This document shows positions 8,292 to 16,743 of a stretch of 64,000 nucleotides of DNA, piece by piece. A model generated the notes under the pieces. That model made no database searches. It was not told the origin of the DNA and was given only the letters and a program-made list of their open reading frames with translations. The position numbers were made by a program, and so were the translations under genes. This stretch comes from Terriglobales bacterium (GTDB lineage: Bacteria; Acidobacteriota; Terriglobia; Terriglobales; Acidobacteriaceae). Position 1 is the stretch's first letter. Each line of letters starts with the position of its first letter. The stretch is taken from positions 1-64,000 of the forward strand of contig JANWKU010000003.1 in NCBI GenBank assembly GCA_025451215.1, written 5' to 3'.

Positions 8292-9119
8292 ATGAAAATC
8301 GGGAATCGCATTGGCAGACTGGCCCTGCTCTCGCTGGTCCTACTCGGGAGCACGGGCACGTTCGCTGCGGGTGTGTCCGGATATTCTGCCTCTCCCACCG
8401 CTTCTGCCGGGTCGAGTTCGCAAGAGGGTACTCCAGCGCAATTTTCGTCCACGCCTTCGGATCCCAGCGAAATCAAAATTTCAGGCGTAGGCAAGGGATC
8501 GGTGCCGTGGACCATCGTGGTCCTGCTGACCTTTCTTACGCTGATTCCGTCACTGCTTTTGTGCATGACGCCATTTGCCCGGCTGCTTATTGTCTTCCAC
8601 TTTCTTCGCCAGGCGTTGGGTCTGCAAACTACTCCCACCAATCAGACTTTAATCGGTCTGGCGCTGGTCCTCACATTTTTTCTGATGCAGCCAGTTGGCG
8701 CTTCCGTTTACGCAACTTCCATCGAGCCGCTGCAGGCGGGACGGATTACCGCCATGCAGGCGATCGAAAGAGGCGAGGAACCCGTGCGGCACTTCATGTT
8801 GCATTACGTCCGCGACAAAGACGTTGCCTTGTTCGTGGACCTGGCAAAAGAGCCCAGGCCACGTACTCCCGAGGACGTTTCCCTGAGGGTGCTGCTACCC
8901 GCTTACATCCTGTCCGAGTTGAAAGTCGGGTTCCAGATCGGCGCTGTTTTGTTTTTGCCTTTTCTTGTCATCGACATGATCGTCGCTTCCGTCTCAACAT
9001 CCGTTGGCATGCTGCAACTGCCACCTGTGGTGATTTCAACGCCTTTAAAGCTGTTGTTGTTCGTGATGGTGGATGGATGGCATTTGCTGATCGGTTCTTT
9101 AATGAGGAGTTTTAACTGA
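8292..9119 (+). CDS. fliP: Flagellar export gate protein FliP
   Basis: FliP is the core of the export gate (FliP5-Q4-R1). The 275-residue protein has a cleavable-type signal segment (LALLSLVLLGSTGTFAAG), a Ser-rich stretch to about residue 60, and then the four hydrophobic segments of FliP. Signatures include LLLCMTPFARLLIVFHFLRQ, QTTPTNQTLIGLALVLTFFL and PAYILSELKVGFQIGAVLFLP. Length is somewhat above the common 245 because of the Ser-rich stretch. It begins two bases after the fliO stop, and fliQ follows after one base. Confidence 0.96.
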   Translation: MKIGNRIGRLALLSLVLLGSTGTFAAGVSGYSASPTASAGSSSQEGTPAQFSSTPSDPSEIKISGVGKGSVPWTIVVLLTFLTLIPSLLLCMTPFARLLIVFHFLRQALGLQTTPTNQTLIGLALVLTFFLMQPVGASVYATSIEPLQAGRITAMQAIERGEEPVRHFMLHYVRDKDVALFVDLAKEPRPRTPEDVSLRVLLPAYILSELKVGFQIGAVLFLPFLVIDMIVASVSTSVGMLQLPPVVISTPLKLLLFVMVDGWHLLIGSLMRSFN

Positions 9120-9120
9120 T

Positions 9121-9390
9121 ATGCCAGTTGAGCAAGTAGTGGATTTGGGCCGCATGACGATGAAAGAGGTCTTCCTGGTGGGAAGCCCCATTCTGGCGCT
9201 GGCTGTTGTTGTGAGCTTGCTGGTGAACATCGTGCAAGTGCTTACTTCGCTACAAGAAGCCACACTTTCCACCGTACCAAGATTGCTGGCGGTTGCGACA
9301 GGAACATTTTTTCTAATGCCGTGGATGTGGCGCCAACTGTGTCAGTTCACGGTGCAATTGCTTTCAGATGTTCACCCGTACATGCGTTGA
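9121..9390 (+). CDS. fliQ: Flagellar export gate protein FliQ
   Basis: FliQ is the small two-helix subunit that packs around FliP/FliR in the export gate. The 89-residue product has two hydrophobic segments (VFLVGSPILALAVVVSLLVN and LLAVATGTFFLMPWM) joined by the conserved IVQVLTSLQEATLSTVPRL. Length matches the family. It lies in the fliP-Q-R-flhB-flhA series with almost no spacing. Confidence 0.95.
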   Translation: MPVEQVVDLGRMTMKEVFLVGSPILALAVVVSLLVNIVQVLTSLQEATLSTVPRLLAVATGTFFLMPWMWRQLCQFTVQLLSDVHPYMR

Positions 9391-9398
9391 AAATATAT

Positions 9399-10169
9399 AT
9401 GGAAATCTCTGTCATGCAGATCATTGCCCCGGTACTTGTGATCGGATTTCGGATCTCAGGGTTGATGATCTTCGCGCCGTTTTTCGGCAGTAATGTGATC
9501 CCCATGCAGATCAAAGCAGCGTTGACCATCGCGCTGACGGCTGTGCTGTATCCAATTTATTCAACCCACACGATGAATGTGTCGCTCCCTCATTGGCCGC
9601 TGCTTGTGGGAAGCGAGTTACTCATAGGGATTGCGATTGGGATAACGACGAACGTTGCTTTTGAAGCTGCGCAACTCGCGGGCCAGATTTTGAGTACGCA
9701 AATGGGATATTCGCTGGTCAACATTCTTGACCCGACCACGCAGGTTGAATCAACCGTAATGTCTGTATTTCATCAGACCCTCGCGATGTTGATCTTCCTT
9801 GAGTTGAATGTCCACCAATGGATTGTGCGTGCGATCGCCAACAGCTTTACCTATTTGCCTCCGGGCACAGCTGCAATCCATCCGATGTTTGCCCAGGCAT
9901 TGCTCCATGAAGGCAGCGCCATTCTCGAAACCGGTTTACAGCTTGCGGCACCTGTGTTGGGCGCGACAATGCTCGCGGATCTCGTCCTGGGGCTGTTGTC
10001 AAAAGCTTCGCCTCAACTACCGGTCATGTTGTTAGGCACTGCCCTCAAAAGCATGCTTGGAATCGCGATATTGCTGGCTTCACTCCACTACTGGCCCGGA
10101 TTGTTTGAACGGTACTTTCGGGAGTCAATTTCTTATACGGAACATGTGTTACACCTGGCGCGGTCATGA
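9399..10169 (+). CDS. fliR: Flagellar export gate protein FliR
   Basis: FliR closes the FliP/FliQ gate helix and contacts FlhB. Six hydrophobic segments are visible, with family signatures RISGLMIFAPFFGSNVIPMQ and GYSLVNILDPTTQVESTVMS. I choose ATG 9399 (MEISVMQII), eight bases behind the fliQ stop, giving 256 residues, which is the normal size. The open frame extends upstream to 9321, but those codons overlap fliQ and read as a shifted copy of it. ATG 9414 is a slightly shorter alternative. Confidence 0.94.
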   Translation: MEISVMQIIAPVLVIGFRISGLMIFAPFFGSNVIPMQIKAALTIALTAVLYPIYSTHTMNVSLPHWPLLVGSELLIGIAIGITTNVAFEAAQLAGQILSTQMGYSLVNILDPTTQVESTVMSVFHQTLAMLIFLELNVHQWIVRAIANSFTYLPPGTAAIHPMFAQALLHEGSAILETGLQLAAPVLGATMLADLVLGLLSKASPQLPVMLLGTALKSMLGIAILLASLHYWPGLFERYFRESISYTEHVLHLARS

Positions 10170-10172
10170 ACT

Positions 10173-11249
10173 ATGGCGGATTCAAACAAGACAGAAAAAC
10201 CTACAGCGCAGCGACGCAAGAAGGCGCGCGACCAGGGGCAAATCGCCCGTTCGCGGGAACTATCTACTGCGCTTGCGTGGGGCGGCGGAATGGCTGTGAT
10301 CGCCTTCCAGGTGCCGGAGGCCGTGCGCCAGTTCCATGGTCTTCTGCAAAGTTCGCTCGACGTTTCGATCACGGAACCTCTCTCGGCGGGCGGCCCGATC
10401 ATGTTCTGGAGCGCAGTTGCTGTTCTGCGTTGGTCAGTTCCGGTCCTGTTGACAGCGTGGGTGTGCTCATTGGCTGGAGGTCTGTTGCAGGGCGGGCTTA
10501 TTTTTTCACCGGAAGCGCTGACGCCGAAGATCGAAAAGATGAATCCCGTCGGCAAATTGGGGCAAATGTTTTCTTTGGCGGGTCTCAGCGGAATTTTGAA
10601 ATCGCTGATTCCGTTCTCGGTCATTTTGTGGATTGGCATTGCCACCATACAAAATCACTGGCAGAAGGTTGTCGAGTCAGCGAGTCTCAGTACGCAAGCC
10701 TTCGCGGGTTTTTTGACCAGCGCATTGTGGAGTCTCAGTTGGAAGTCCGGACTGGTTCTGGTTGCATGGGCCGGGGCGGATTATCTGCTCGTCTGGTGGA
10801 AACTCGAAGGCGACTTAAAGATGAGCAAACAGGAAGTGAAGGACGACTCGAAACAGAACGACGGCAATCCCGAAGTCAAGGGAAGAATTCGTCGCATGCA
10901 GCGGCAAATGAGACGTCGGCAAATGCTGCGGGACACCGAAAAAGCCAGCGTAGTGATTACGAATCCGACGCACTTTGCGGTGGCCCTGAAGTACGACCCG
11001 GAGATGGAAGCGCCTGTAGTCGTCGCCAAAGGCAGAGATTTGCTGGCGCAGGAGATCAAAGAGGTAGCGCGGTGGCACGAAATTCCGGTCATGGAGAACC
11101 CGCCATTGGCCCAGGCGTTATTTAAGACGGTGGATGTGGGAAGGCCGATACCGGCAAAGCTATACACGGCGGTCGCGGAAATTTTGGCGTTTGTCTTCCG
11201 CACACACGCCCAGGCGAAGCAATACAGAAGTGGGCTTCCGGCACGGTAG
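10173..11249 (+). CDS. flhB: Flagellar export switch protein FlhB
   Basis: FlhB controls substrate choice in the export apparatus through autocleavage in its cytoplasmic domain. The 358-residue protein has the Arg/Lys-rich N terminus (EKPTAQRRKKARDQGQIARS), four membrane segments between about residues 30 and 205, and a cytoplasmic domain carrying the cleavage motif N264-P265-T266-H267 intact. It therefore should respond to FliK. It follows fliR after three bases. Confidence 0.97.
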   Translation: MADSNKTEKPTAQRRKKARDQGQIARSRELSTALAWGGGMAVIAFQVPEAVRQFHGLLQSSLDVSITEPLSAGGPIMFWSAVAVLRWSVPVLLTAWVCSLAGGLLQGGLIFSPEALTPKIEKMNPVGKLGQMFSLAGLSGILKSLIPFSVILWIGIATIQNHWQKVVESASLSTQAFAGFLTSALWSLSWKSGLVLVAWAGADYLLVWWKLEGDLKMSKQEVKDDSKQNDGNPEVKGRIRRMQRQMRRRQMLRDTEKASVVITNPTHFAVALKYDPEMEAPVVVAKGRDLLAQEIKEVARWHEIPVMENPPLAQALFKTVDVGRPIPAKLYTAVAEILAFVFRTHAQAKQYRSGLPAR

Positions 11250-11272
11250 TTCGAGAAGAGTGAAAGGGAAAT

Positions 11273-13360
11273 ATGGCAGATAAACCAAAAGCTACGAATG
11301 CAGGAAGGAAGTCAGGCCTCGATTGGCTGCTCCCGGCGGGAGCCGTCTGCATGGTTTTTGTGATGCTTATTCCCCTGCCTGCGTTCATGGTTGATCTTCT
11401 TCTGGCATTCAGCATTACGGCGTCGGTTTTGGTTTTGCTGGTGGCAGTTCAAATTCTCCGCCCGGTTCAATTCTCGGTATTTCCCAGTCTGTTGTTATTG
11501 CTCACGTTGTTCAGACTTTCGCTCGACTTGGCAAGCAGCCGGCGAATCTTGCTGCATGGAAGCGAAGGCTCCGCCGCGGCGGGTAACGTCATTCAAGCTT
11601 TCGGCAAATTCGTGGTTGGCGGGAATTACGTTGTCGGTTTCGTCTTGTTCCTGGCTTTGATAGCCATTCAATACATGGTGGTAAGTCATGGCGCGGTTCG
11701 CACTGCTGAAGTCACAGCGCGATTCACACTGGATGCGATGCCCGGCAAACAGATGGCGATCGATGCCGATTTGAATGCTGGATTGATCGATGAGATCCAG
11801 GCGCGATCACGCCGCGAACAAATTAGCCGGGAAGCTGAATTTTATGGTGCGATGGATGGCGCGGCGCGCTTCAGCCAGCGCGATGCATTGGCAACAATAT
11901 TAATTACTGCGATCAACATCATCGCAGGATTCCTGATCGGCGTCTTCCAGCACGGCACGCCATTCATGGAAGCTCTTCAAAACTACACTGTGCTGACCGT
12001 CGGGGATGGCTTGGTTACCATGATTCCGTCGCTGCTTGTTTCCGTGGCAGGCGGCATCGTGGTCACAAGAGCCTCGTCCGAGAGCACCCTGGGCGCCGAT
12101 CTGGGCAAGCAATTGTTTGGCAAGCGCCGCGCCCTGTGGATTGCGGGCTGTGTAATGTTTGGTCTGGCGTTGATCCCTGGCCTGCCGAAACTTTCGTTCG
12201 GGCTCATGGCTGTCTTGATGGTTGTGCTTGCGCGTCGTCTACCAGTGGAAACAGATGAGCAGAGCCAACCTGCAGCAGTGAAGGGAACTGTTGCCAAATC
12301 CCAGGCGGGCGCTGGCACCGCGCCCGATCCGTTCGAAGCTGCGATTAAGCTCGATGAACTAATGCTTGAGGTCGGTGTCGGCCTCGTTCCGCTGGTGGAT
12401 GCCAAACAGGGTGGGCAACTACTCGGCAAAGTGCGCTCCCTGCGCAAACAGTTGGCTGGACAACTGGGCTTTCTGGTTCCCCCTATTCACATTACGGACA
12501 ACCTTGCGCTGAAAGAACGGGAATATGTGATTTACCTGCGCGGCGTGGAAATTGCCCGATGGGAGATGCGTCGAGACTGTCTGCTGGCCATTAGCTCCAA
12601 AGCTTCTCCCACGCCGATCCCCGGGCAAGAGACGCGAGAGCCGGCATTCAACGTTGCGGCGCGGTGGATTACCCCCGACCTGCAACCGCAGGCTCTTGCG
12701 GCCGGATACGTTGTTGTGGACCACACTTCGGCCTTGGCGACGCATTTAAGTGAAGTGGTGAAACAGAACGCTTACCAGTTATTGACGCGACAAGAAACCA
12801 AGCGGCTCATCGATCGCCTGGGAGAATCGCATCCGAAGCTGGTGGAAGAGCTAGTACCGAAATTGATGACGCTTGGTGAAGTCCAAAAAGTATTGCAGCA
12901 GTTGCTTCGTGAGAATGTTTCGATCCGCGATCTGGGAACGATCCTGGAAACACTCCTGGAAACAGCGCCGCTGAACAAGAACACCATCCTGCTCGTGGAA
13001 GCAGTTCGTCACGTACTAGGGCGCGCACTGGTTCGCCCCCTGCTCGATGAGCAAGGCGAATTGAAAATTGTGACGCTGGACCGCTCGATTGAAGAAGAAT
13101 GCGCTCGGATGATGAATCCTCAGGCGTCGGTTTCCAACCCTATGGCGTTGCAGCCGAATATTGGGCGGCGAATCCTTGATGGGCTGCGCGGGCTGTTTGG
13201 CGAACAGATCGCAAACTCCCCGCCCGTACTTTTGTGCTCGTCACCGAGCCGGTTCCATTTACGCAGGCTCTTGGAACCATTGATGCCGAAAATCGTTGTG
13301 CTTGCACCAACAGAAATTCCCCCTACGATTCCAGTACGTTCGCTCGGGGCTGTGCGATAG
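11273..13360 (+). CDS. flhA: Flagellar export gate protein FlhA
   Basis: FlhA forms the nonameric ring that energises export and docks chaperone-substrate complexes. The 695-residue protein has eight hydrophobic segments in the first 320 residues, with the conserved FHIPEP signature region (QFSVFPSLLLLLTLFRLSLD followed by LASSRRILL) and the stretch VKNAELTARF-like VRTAEVTARFTLDAMPGKQM. The cytoplasmic ring-forming domain follows. Size and order are typical. flhF and flhG, often next in the operon, are absent; fliA follows instead. Confidence 0.97.
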   Translation: MADKPKATNAGRKSGLDWLLPAGAVCMVFVMLIPLPAFMVDLLLAFSITASVLVLLVAVQILRPVQFSVFPSLLLLLTLFRLSLDLASSRRILLHGSEGSAAAGNVIQAFGKFVVGGNYVVGFVLFLALIAIQYMVVSHGAVRTAEVTARFTLDAMPGKQMAIDADLNAGLIDEIQARSRREQISREAEFYGAMDGAARFSQRDALATILITAINIIAGFLIGVFQHGTPFMEALQNYTVLTVGDGLVTMIPSLLVSVAGGIVVTRASSESTLGADLGKQLFGKRRALWIAGCVMFGLALIPGLPKLSFGLMAVLMVVLARRLPVETDEQSQPAAVKGTVAKSQAGAGTAPDPFEAAIKLDELMLEVGVGLVPLVDAKQGGQLLGKVRSLRKQLAGQLGFLVPPIHITDNLALKEREYVIYLRGVEIARWEMRRDCLLAISSKASPTPIPGQETREPAFNVAARWITPDLQPQALAAGYVVVDHTSALATHLSEVVKQNAYQLLTRQETKRLIDRLGESHPKLVEELVPKLMTLGEVQKVLQQLLRENVSIRDLGTILETLLETAPLNKNTILLVEAVRHVLGRALVRPLLDEQGELKIVTLDRSIEEECARMMNPQASVSNPMALQPNIGRRILDGLRGLFGEQIANSPPVLLCSSPSRFHLRRLLEPLMPKIVVLAPTEIPPTIPVRSLGAVR

Positions 13361-13385
13361 AAACCAAATTTTACTTGAGGGTTTT

Positions 13386-14147
13386 ATGAGACAGGCAGAG
13401 ATGGCTTACAAAGAGAAGTTGGAAGAAACAGAAGATCGAGACCAGCTCGTTCTGAAAGAATTGCCACAGGTGTACTATATCGCCCGGCGCGTGTATGAAC
13501 GTCTGCCCCAACACACACCGTTCGAAGATCTGGTGCATGCGGGTGTCATCGGTCTCATTGAATCCATTCGGACTTACGATGCAAGCAAATCGGTTCCGTT
13601 CAAGTCTTACGCCAAATTTCGTGTACGAGGCGCAATCTTAGATAGTCTCCGCGAACTAGACTGGGCGTCACGTCCGCTGCGACGCACTGGACGCCGCATT
13701 GAGGAAGTAATTTCAGCACTGTCGGTGAAGCTCGGACGCCAGCCGGGAGAAGAAGAGATTGCGGAAGAGATGGGCATCTCCCTCACTAAATTCCACGACA
13801 TTGCCCGGCAATTAGACGGTCTTACATTGGTAGGGCAACAAGTCAACGCCGTCTATGACCGGTCGGAAAAGCAAGATCTTATCGAATCGGCTCCAAGCAA
13901 GGAAGAGAACCCGTTTGATCTTTGCCTGCGCACGGAAGTCCGTGACCGACTTGCACAAGCGATCGGCAAATTGTCCGAAAAGGAACAAATGGTCCTGACT
14001 CTTTATTACAAAGAAGAACTGACGATGAAGGAAATTGCCGCAGTCATGCAAATTGTGGAATCGCGAGTATCGCAAATTCATGCTGTTGCAATCCCCAAGC
14101 TCCGCGCGGCGCTAAAAGATCAATCGTTTGATGAAAAGACAATTTGA
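13386..14147 (+). CDS. fliA: Flagellar sigma factor FliA (sigma-28)
   Basis: FliA directs RNA polymerase to late flagellar genes and is held inactive by FlgM until the hook is complete. The 253-residue protein shows region 2 (TPFEDLVHAGVIGLIESIRT ... FKSYAKFRVRGAILDSLREL), region 3, and region 4 with a helix-turn-helix (EELTMKEIAAVMQIVESRVS followed by QIHAVAIPKLR). ATG 13386 is preceded by GAGGG (13377-13381) at good spacing; an upstream extension to 13296 would overlap the end of flhA. Five sites in this window match the expected FliA promoter pattern with a 16-bp spacer. Confidence 0.95.
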   Translation: MRQAEMAYKEKLEETEDRDQLVLKELPQVYYIARRVYERLPQHTPFEDLVHAGVIGLIESIRTYDASKSVPFKSYAKFRVRGAILDSLRELDWASRPLRRTGRRIEEVISALSVKLGRQPGEEEIAEEMGISLTKFHDIARQLDGLTLVGQQVNAVYDRSEKQDLIESAPSKEENPFDLCLRTEVRDRLAQAIGKLSEKEQMVLTLYYKEELTMKEIAAVMQIVESRVSQIHAVAIPKLRAALKDQSFDEKTI

Positions 14148-14172
14148 AAATGAATTTAGAAAGTGACACGGA

Positions 14173-15024
14173 ATGAGAATTTCAGCGATTCACGAGGTTT
14201 CCCGAATTTCTTCGCGCGTTGCGCAGCTGATGCCAAGGTGCTCGAATTCTGATTGCAAGAAGAATACCTTCCATATTGCCGCCTGGCGGCAAAGAGGGTT
14301 TGATGTTGCCGGGCAATGGTTCTGTGGTCCCGAGTGCTTTGAACTCGGCGCAAAAGAATGCATCACGGCATTGCTCACGTCGCGTGGGAAAAATGATTCC
14401 GCCCGTGCGCCTCGCATGCCTTTGGCTTTACTGTTGTTCTCGCGAGAAATTCTGAGTGCCGACCAACTCAAACAAGTGCTCACCGAGCAACGCGAGACTG
14501 GCGAAAATGTTGGCAATATTGTGCAGTGCCTTGGATTTGCCACCGAAGAACAGGTGACATCTGCTCTTGCCGCGCAATGGGGCTGCCCGACATTTAATGT
14601 GGAAGTCCCTAAATTGCCTGCGGATATTCAAATGCCCAGGCGTCTGATGGAAAGCTATCGTGCTCTACCATTGCATTGTGTTGAGCGGGAACGCAAATTG
14701 CTATTGGGGTTTGTGGACGCTGTTCATCATCAACTGCTTTACACGATCGAAAGCGTAACGTCATTTTCAGTGAGCGCATGCTTTATCAAAGCGACTGCAT
14801 TTGAGAATGCACTGCGAGTCACGACGCGTACCTTCCGGCAAAACGAAGTGCTTTTTGATCGTAAAAATTCAATTGCCGAGATGGCAACGATAAGCCGGAA
14901 TTACCTTCTGCAATGTGGGGCGACAGGAGCGCGCTTCGGAATCTGTCAGGATTACATGTGGGCCCGTATTACCGGCGCAAAACAGAATCTGGACATCTTA
15001 TTCCGGTTACCTGACCACTACTAA
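14173..15024 (+). CDS. MshEN (GspE N-terminal) domain protein with a four-cysteine N-terminal motif
   Basis: A 283-residue protein of unknown precise function in the flagellar cluster. Residues 20-60 hold C23-x4-C28 and C51-x3-C55, a spacing that could bind zinc. Residues 80-145 match the MshEN/T2SSE N-terminal domain: LLLFSREILSADQLKQVLTE then LGFATEEQVTSALAAQWGCP. Domains of this kind bind cyclic di-GMP in MshE, so a c-di-GMP sensor role is a reasonable guess. No ATPase domain follows, so it is not a secretion ATPase. The last 90 residues are unassigned. ATG 14230 (MPRCSN) is an alternative start. It lies 25 bases after fliA and just before the HDOD gene. Confidence 0.75.
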   Translation: MRISAIHEVSRISSRVAQLMPRCSNSDCKKNTFHIAAWRQRGFDVAGQWFCGPECFELGAKECITALLTSRGKNDSARAPRMPLALLLFSREILSADQLKQVLTEQRETGENVGNIVQCLGFATEEQVTSALAAQWGCPTFNVEVPKLPADIQMPRRLMESYRALPLHCVERERKLLLGFVDAVHHQLLYTIESVTSFSVSACFIKATAFENALRVTTRTFRQNEVLFDRKNSIAEMATISRNYLLQCGATGARFGICQDYMWARITGAKQNLDILFRLPDHY

Positions 15025-15049
15025 AGACGAGAGAGCCTATGGCCGATGA
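15022..15049 (+). promoter_or_regulatory. Sigma-28 (FliA) type promoter before the HDOD gene
   Basis: TAAA at 15022-15025, a 16-base spacer, then GCCGATGA at 15042-15049 (seven of eight bases of GCCGATAA). The spacing is the same as at flgM and at the PAS-GGDEF gene. Transcription would start near 15057, 13 bases before ATG 15070. The site overlaps the very end of the MshEN gene. Confidence 0.55.
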
Positions 15050-15069
15050 ATTAGCCACGGGTAATCTCG

Positions 15070-15816
15070 ATGTCCGAAAATCAGAACTATCATCGCCGGC
15101 TGGCCCTCACGCAGTGCACAGAGTTCTCGTCTCCGCTGCGACGTCCGTCAGCGGGAAAAACCGATGGCACGGCGATTCCTGATGTGCCTGTGCTGCCCAC
15201 CACTTTGTTCCGGTTAGAAAAACTTCTTGCCGAAGATGCCGTGGACCTGAACGCCGTGGGCGTTGTGGTTCGCAGCGACCTTGGTTTAGTCGTTCATCTC
15301 TTGCGGTTGTCTGATGGCGAGGAATTCGAACCATTCGGCGTGCTGCCCTCCATCGAAGAAATTGTGGTCCAGCTCGGACTCGACCGGCTAAGAATGCTGA
15401 TCGCGAGTATTCCAGTGTTGTCTCAACACCCTTCGGGAGAAGTTGGAATCAATGTGTGCGCCAGATTCTGGATGCATTCGCATTTGATTGCTTTGATCGC
15501 GGAGGAGCTTGCGGTTAGTGAAGCTGAGGTCACTCCAGCGGATGCCTACCTGGCCGGGCTTCTTCATCAGATCGGCAGACTGCCCATTCTACTTGGATGG
15601 CGAATCCCAGAGTTTGAAGCTTCAAATCTGAAAGAGTTGGGATACGCGTTAGCGCGTGCGTGGAATCTTCCGTCCACTTTAGCAAGCGTTATTCGCGGCC
15701 ATGAAGAAGCGATAGAATCTCTGCCGTCCTACACTCTCTGGAAAATCGCTGGCTCTGCGACTGAGTGGGTTCAGCTCATGGAAATGATGCTTGCTGGCGG
15801 CCACGATATTAGTTAG
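15070..15816 (+). CDS. HDOD domain protein
   Basis: HDOD domains are non-catalytic relatives of HD phosphohydrolases, often found in signalling and motility proteins. The 248-residue product has a polar first 35 residues, then the domain: PVLPTTLFRLEKLLAEDAVD, the region VVVRSDLGLVVHLLRLSDGE, and ADAYLAGLLHQIGRLPILLG, which replaces the HD pair of true phosphodiesterases. ATG 15070 is the first start after an in-frame stop (15052); its ribosome site is weak, which fits a short leader from the promoter at 15022-15049. It is the only gene of the cluster with its own sigma-28 site apart from those for flgM, fliC and motAB. Confidence 0.85.
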   Translation: MSENQNYHRRLALTQCTEFSSPLRRPSAGKTDGTAIPDVPVLPTTLFRLEKLLAEDAVDLNAVGVVVRSDLGLVVHLLRLSDGEEFEPFGVLPSIEEIVVQLGLDRLRMLIASIPVLSQHPSGEVGINVCARFWMHSHLIALIAEELAVSEAEVTPADAYLAGLLHQIGRLPILLGWRIPEFEASNLKELGYALARAWNLPSTLASVIRGHEEAIESLPSYTLWKIAGSATEWVQLMEMMLAGGHDIS

Positions 15817-15951
15817 TAAGAAACTCATTTGCTGTTAATTTTCGAAGAGTGATTTTCCCGTACGATCCCCGCGGTCGTCCGCGAACCTAATTGCCCTCTC
15901 ATCCCCTGTACTACCGTCCGCGATTCTTCAATCACTTACAAAAAATTTTCC

Positions 15952-15967
15952 TGGCCATGTCCGTGCT
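15952..15967 (+). promoter_or_regulatory. Sigma-54-like promoter before flgF
   Basis: TGGCCATGTCCGTGCT has the invariant GG and GC pairs spaced by 10 bases, with TGGC in the -24 box and TGCT in the -12 box. Transcription would begin near 15978, just before the ribosome site GGAGG (15980-15984) and flgF at 15989. The match is weaker than the fliK site. The 170-base gap after the HDOD gene otherwise shows nothing. Confidence 0.5.
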
Positions 15968-15988
15968 TGTACTTATGCCGGAGGATCT

Positions 15989-16732
15989 ATGGACAGCGGA
16001 TTCTACGCGGCGTGTACAGCGCTCATGGCACGCACCCAGTCTTTGGATATGGTGGCGAATAACCTCGCCAACACCAGCACGCCTGGTTACCGCGCCCAAC
16101 ATGACGTTTTTAGTTCTCTTCTGGCGACGGCCTCCGGAGTTTCGGTCTCTCCGTTAAACAAGGCTATTAACAACTTTGGTGTTCTTGGGGGAACGAGCCT
16201 CGACCTTTCACAAGGCAATCTGGAACACACCGGCAACGATTTGGACTTGGCGATTCAGGGGTCAGGATTCTTCAGCGTGAAGACAGCCGCCGGCACGATG
16301 TACACGCGAAACGGTAACTTTCATATTTCTCCTAAGGGCCAATTAGTGACCTCAGAGGGCGATCCTGTGCTTGGCAGCCAGGGCCCTATAGCAATTGTCG
16401 GCGGTCCAGTTTCAATTAGCCCCGACGGCACGATTTCCGTGAACGGCGCAGTAGCGGGACAAATAAAGATGGTGGAGTTTCCGGCTGGGACGAATCTGGA
16501 GGGTATTGGCAAGACCTACTATTCTGCTCCGCCGAAGAGCGCGACTGCAGCGAAAACGTCGAGTATTCAGCAGGGAGCATTGGAATCTTCAAACGTGAAT
16601 CCAGTGGAAAGCGCGGTGCAATTGGTCACCGTCCAACGCTATGCCGAGCTTGTACAGCGGGCCTTGTCAATGTTCCACACCGACATGAATGAAATTGCGG
16701 CACAAGAACTTCCAAAAGTTACGAGTAGTTAA
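15989..16732 (+). CDS. flgF: Flagellar basal-body rod protein FlgF
   Basis: FlgF is a proximal rod subunit. The 247-residue protein starts with the rod signature (MDSGFYAACTALMARTQSLD followed by MVANNLANTSTPGYR) and ends with the matching helix (GALESSNVNPVESAVQLVTV). It has the short middle domain of FlgF/FlgG (LDLAIQGSGFFSVKTAAGTM). The ribosome site GGAGG is five bases upstream. It opens the flgF-G-A-H-I-J unit. Confidence 0.92.
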   Translation: MDSGFYAACTALMARTQSLDMVANNLANTSTPGYRAQHDVFSSLLATASGVSVSPLNKAINNFGVLGGTSLDLSQGNLEHTGNDLDLAIQGSGFFSVKTAAGTMYTRNGNFHISPKGQLVTSEGDPVLGSQGPIAIVGGPVSISPDGTISVNGAVAGQIKMVEFPAGTNLEGIGKTYYSAPPKSATAAKTSSIQQGALESSNVNPVESAVQLVTVQRYAELVQRALSMFHTDMNEIAAQELPKVTSS

Positions 16733-16743
16733 AGGGGGGAAAT

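Noticed and set aside
8270-9115. 281-codon open frame over fliP
   Set aside because: It is the other-frame shadow of fliP, with no domain and an unlikely composition.
10166-11125. 319-codon open frame over flhB
   Set aside because: It is a shadow of flhB in another frame; flhB has all family motifs.
15039-15182. Short open frame from ATG 15039 with a GAGAG ribosome site
   Set aside because: It overlaps the HDOD gene in another frame, stops after about 47 codons, and its start falls within the spacer of the FliA promoter.
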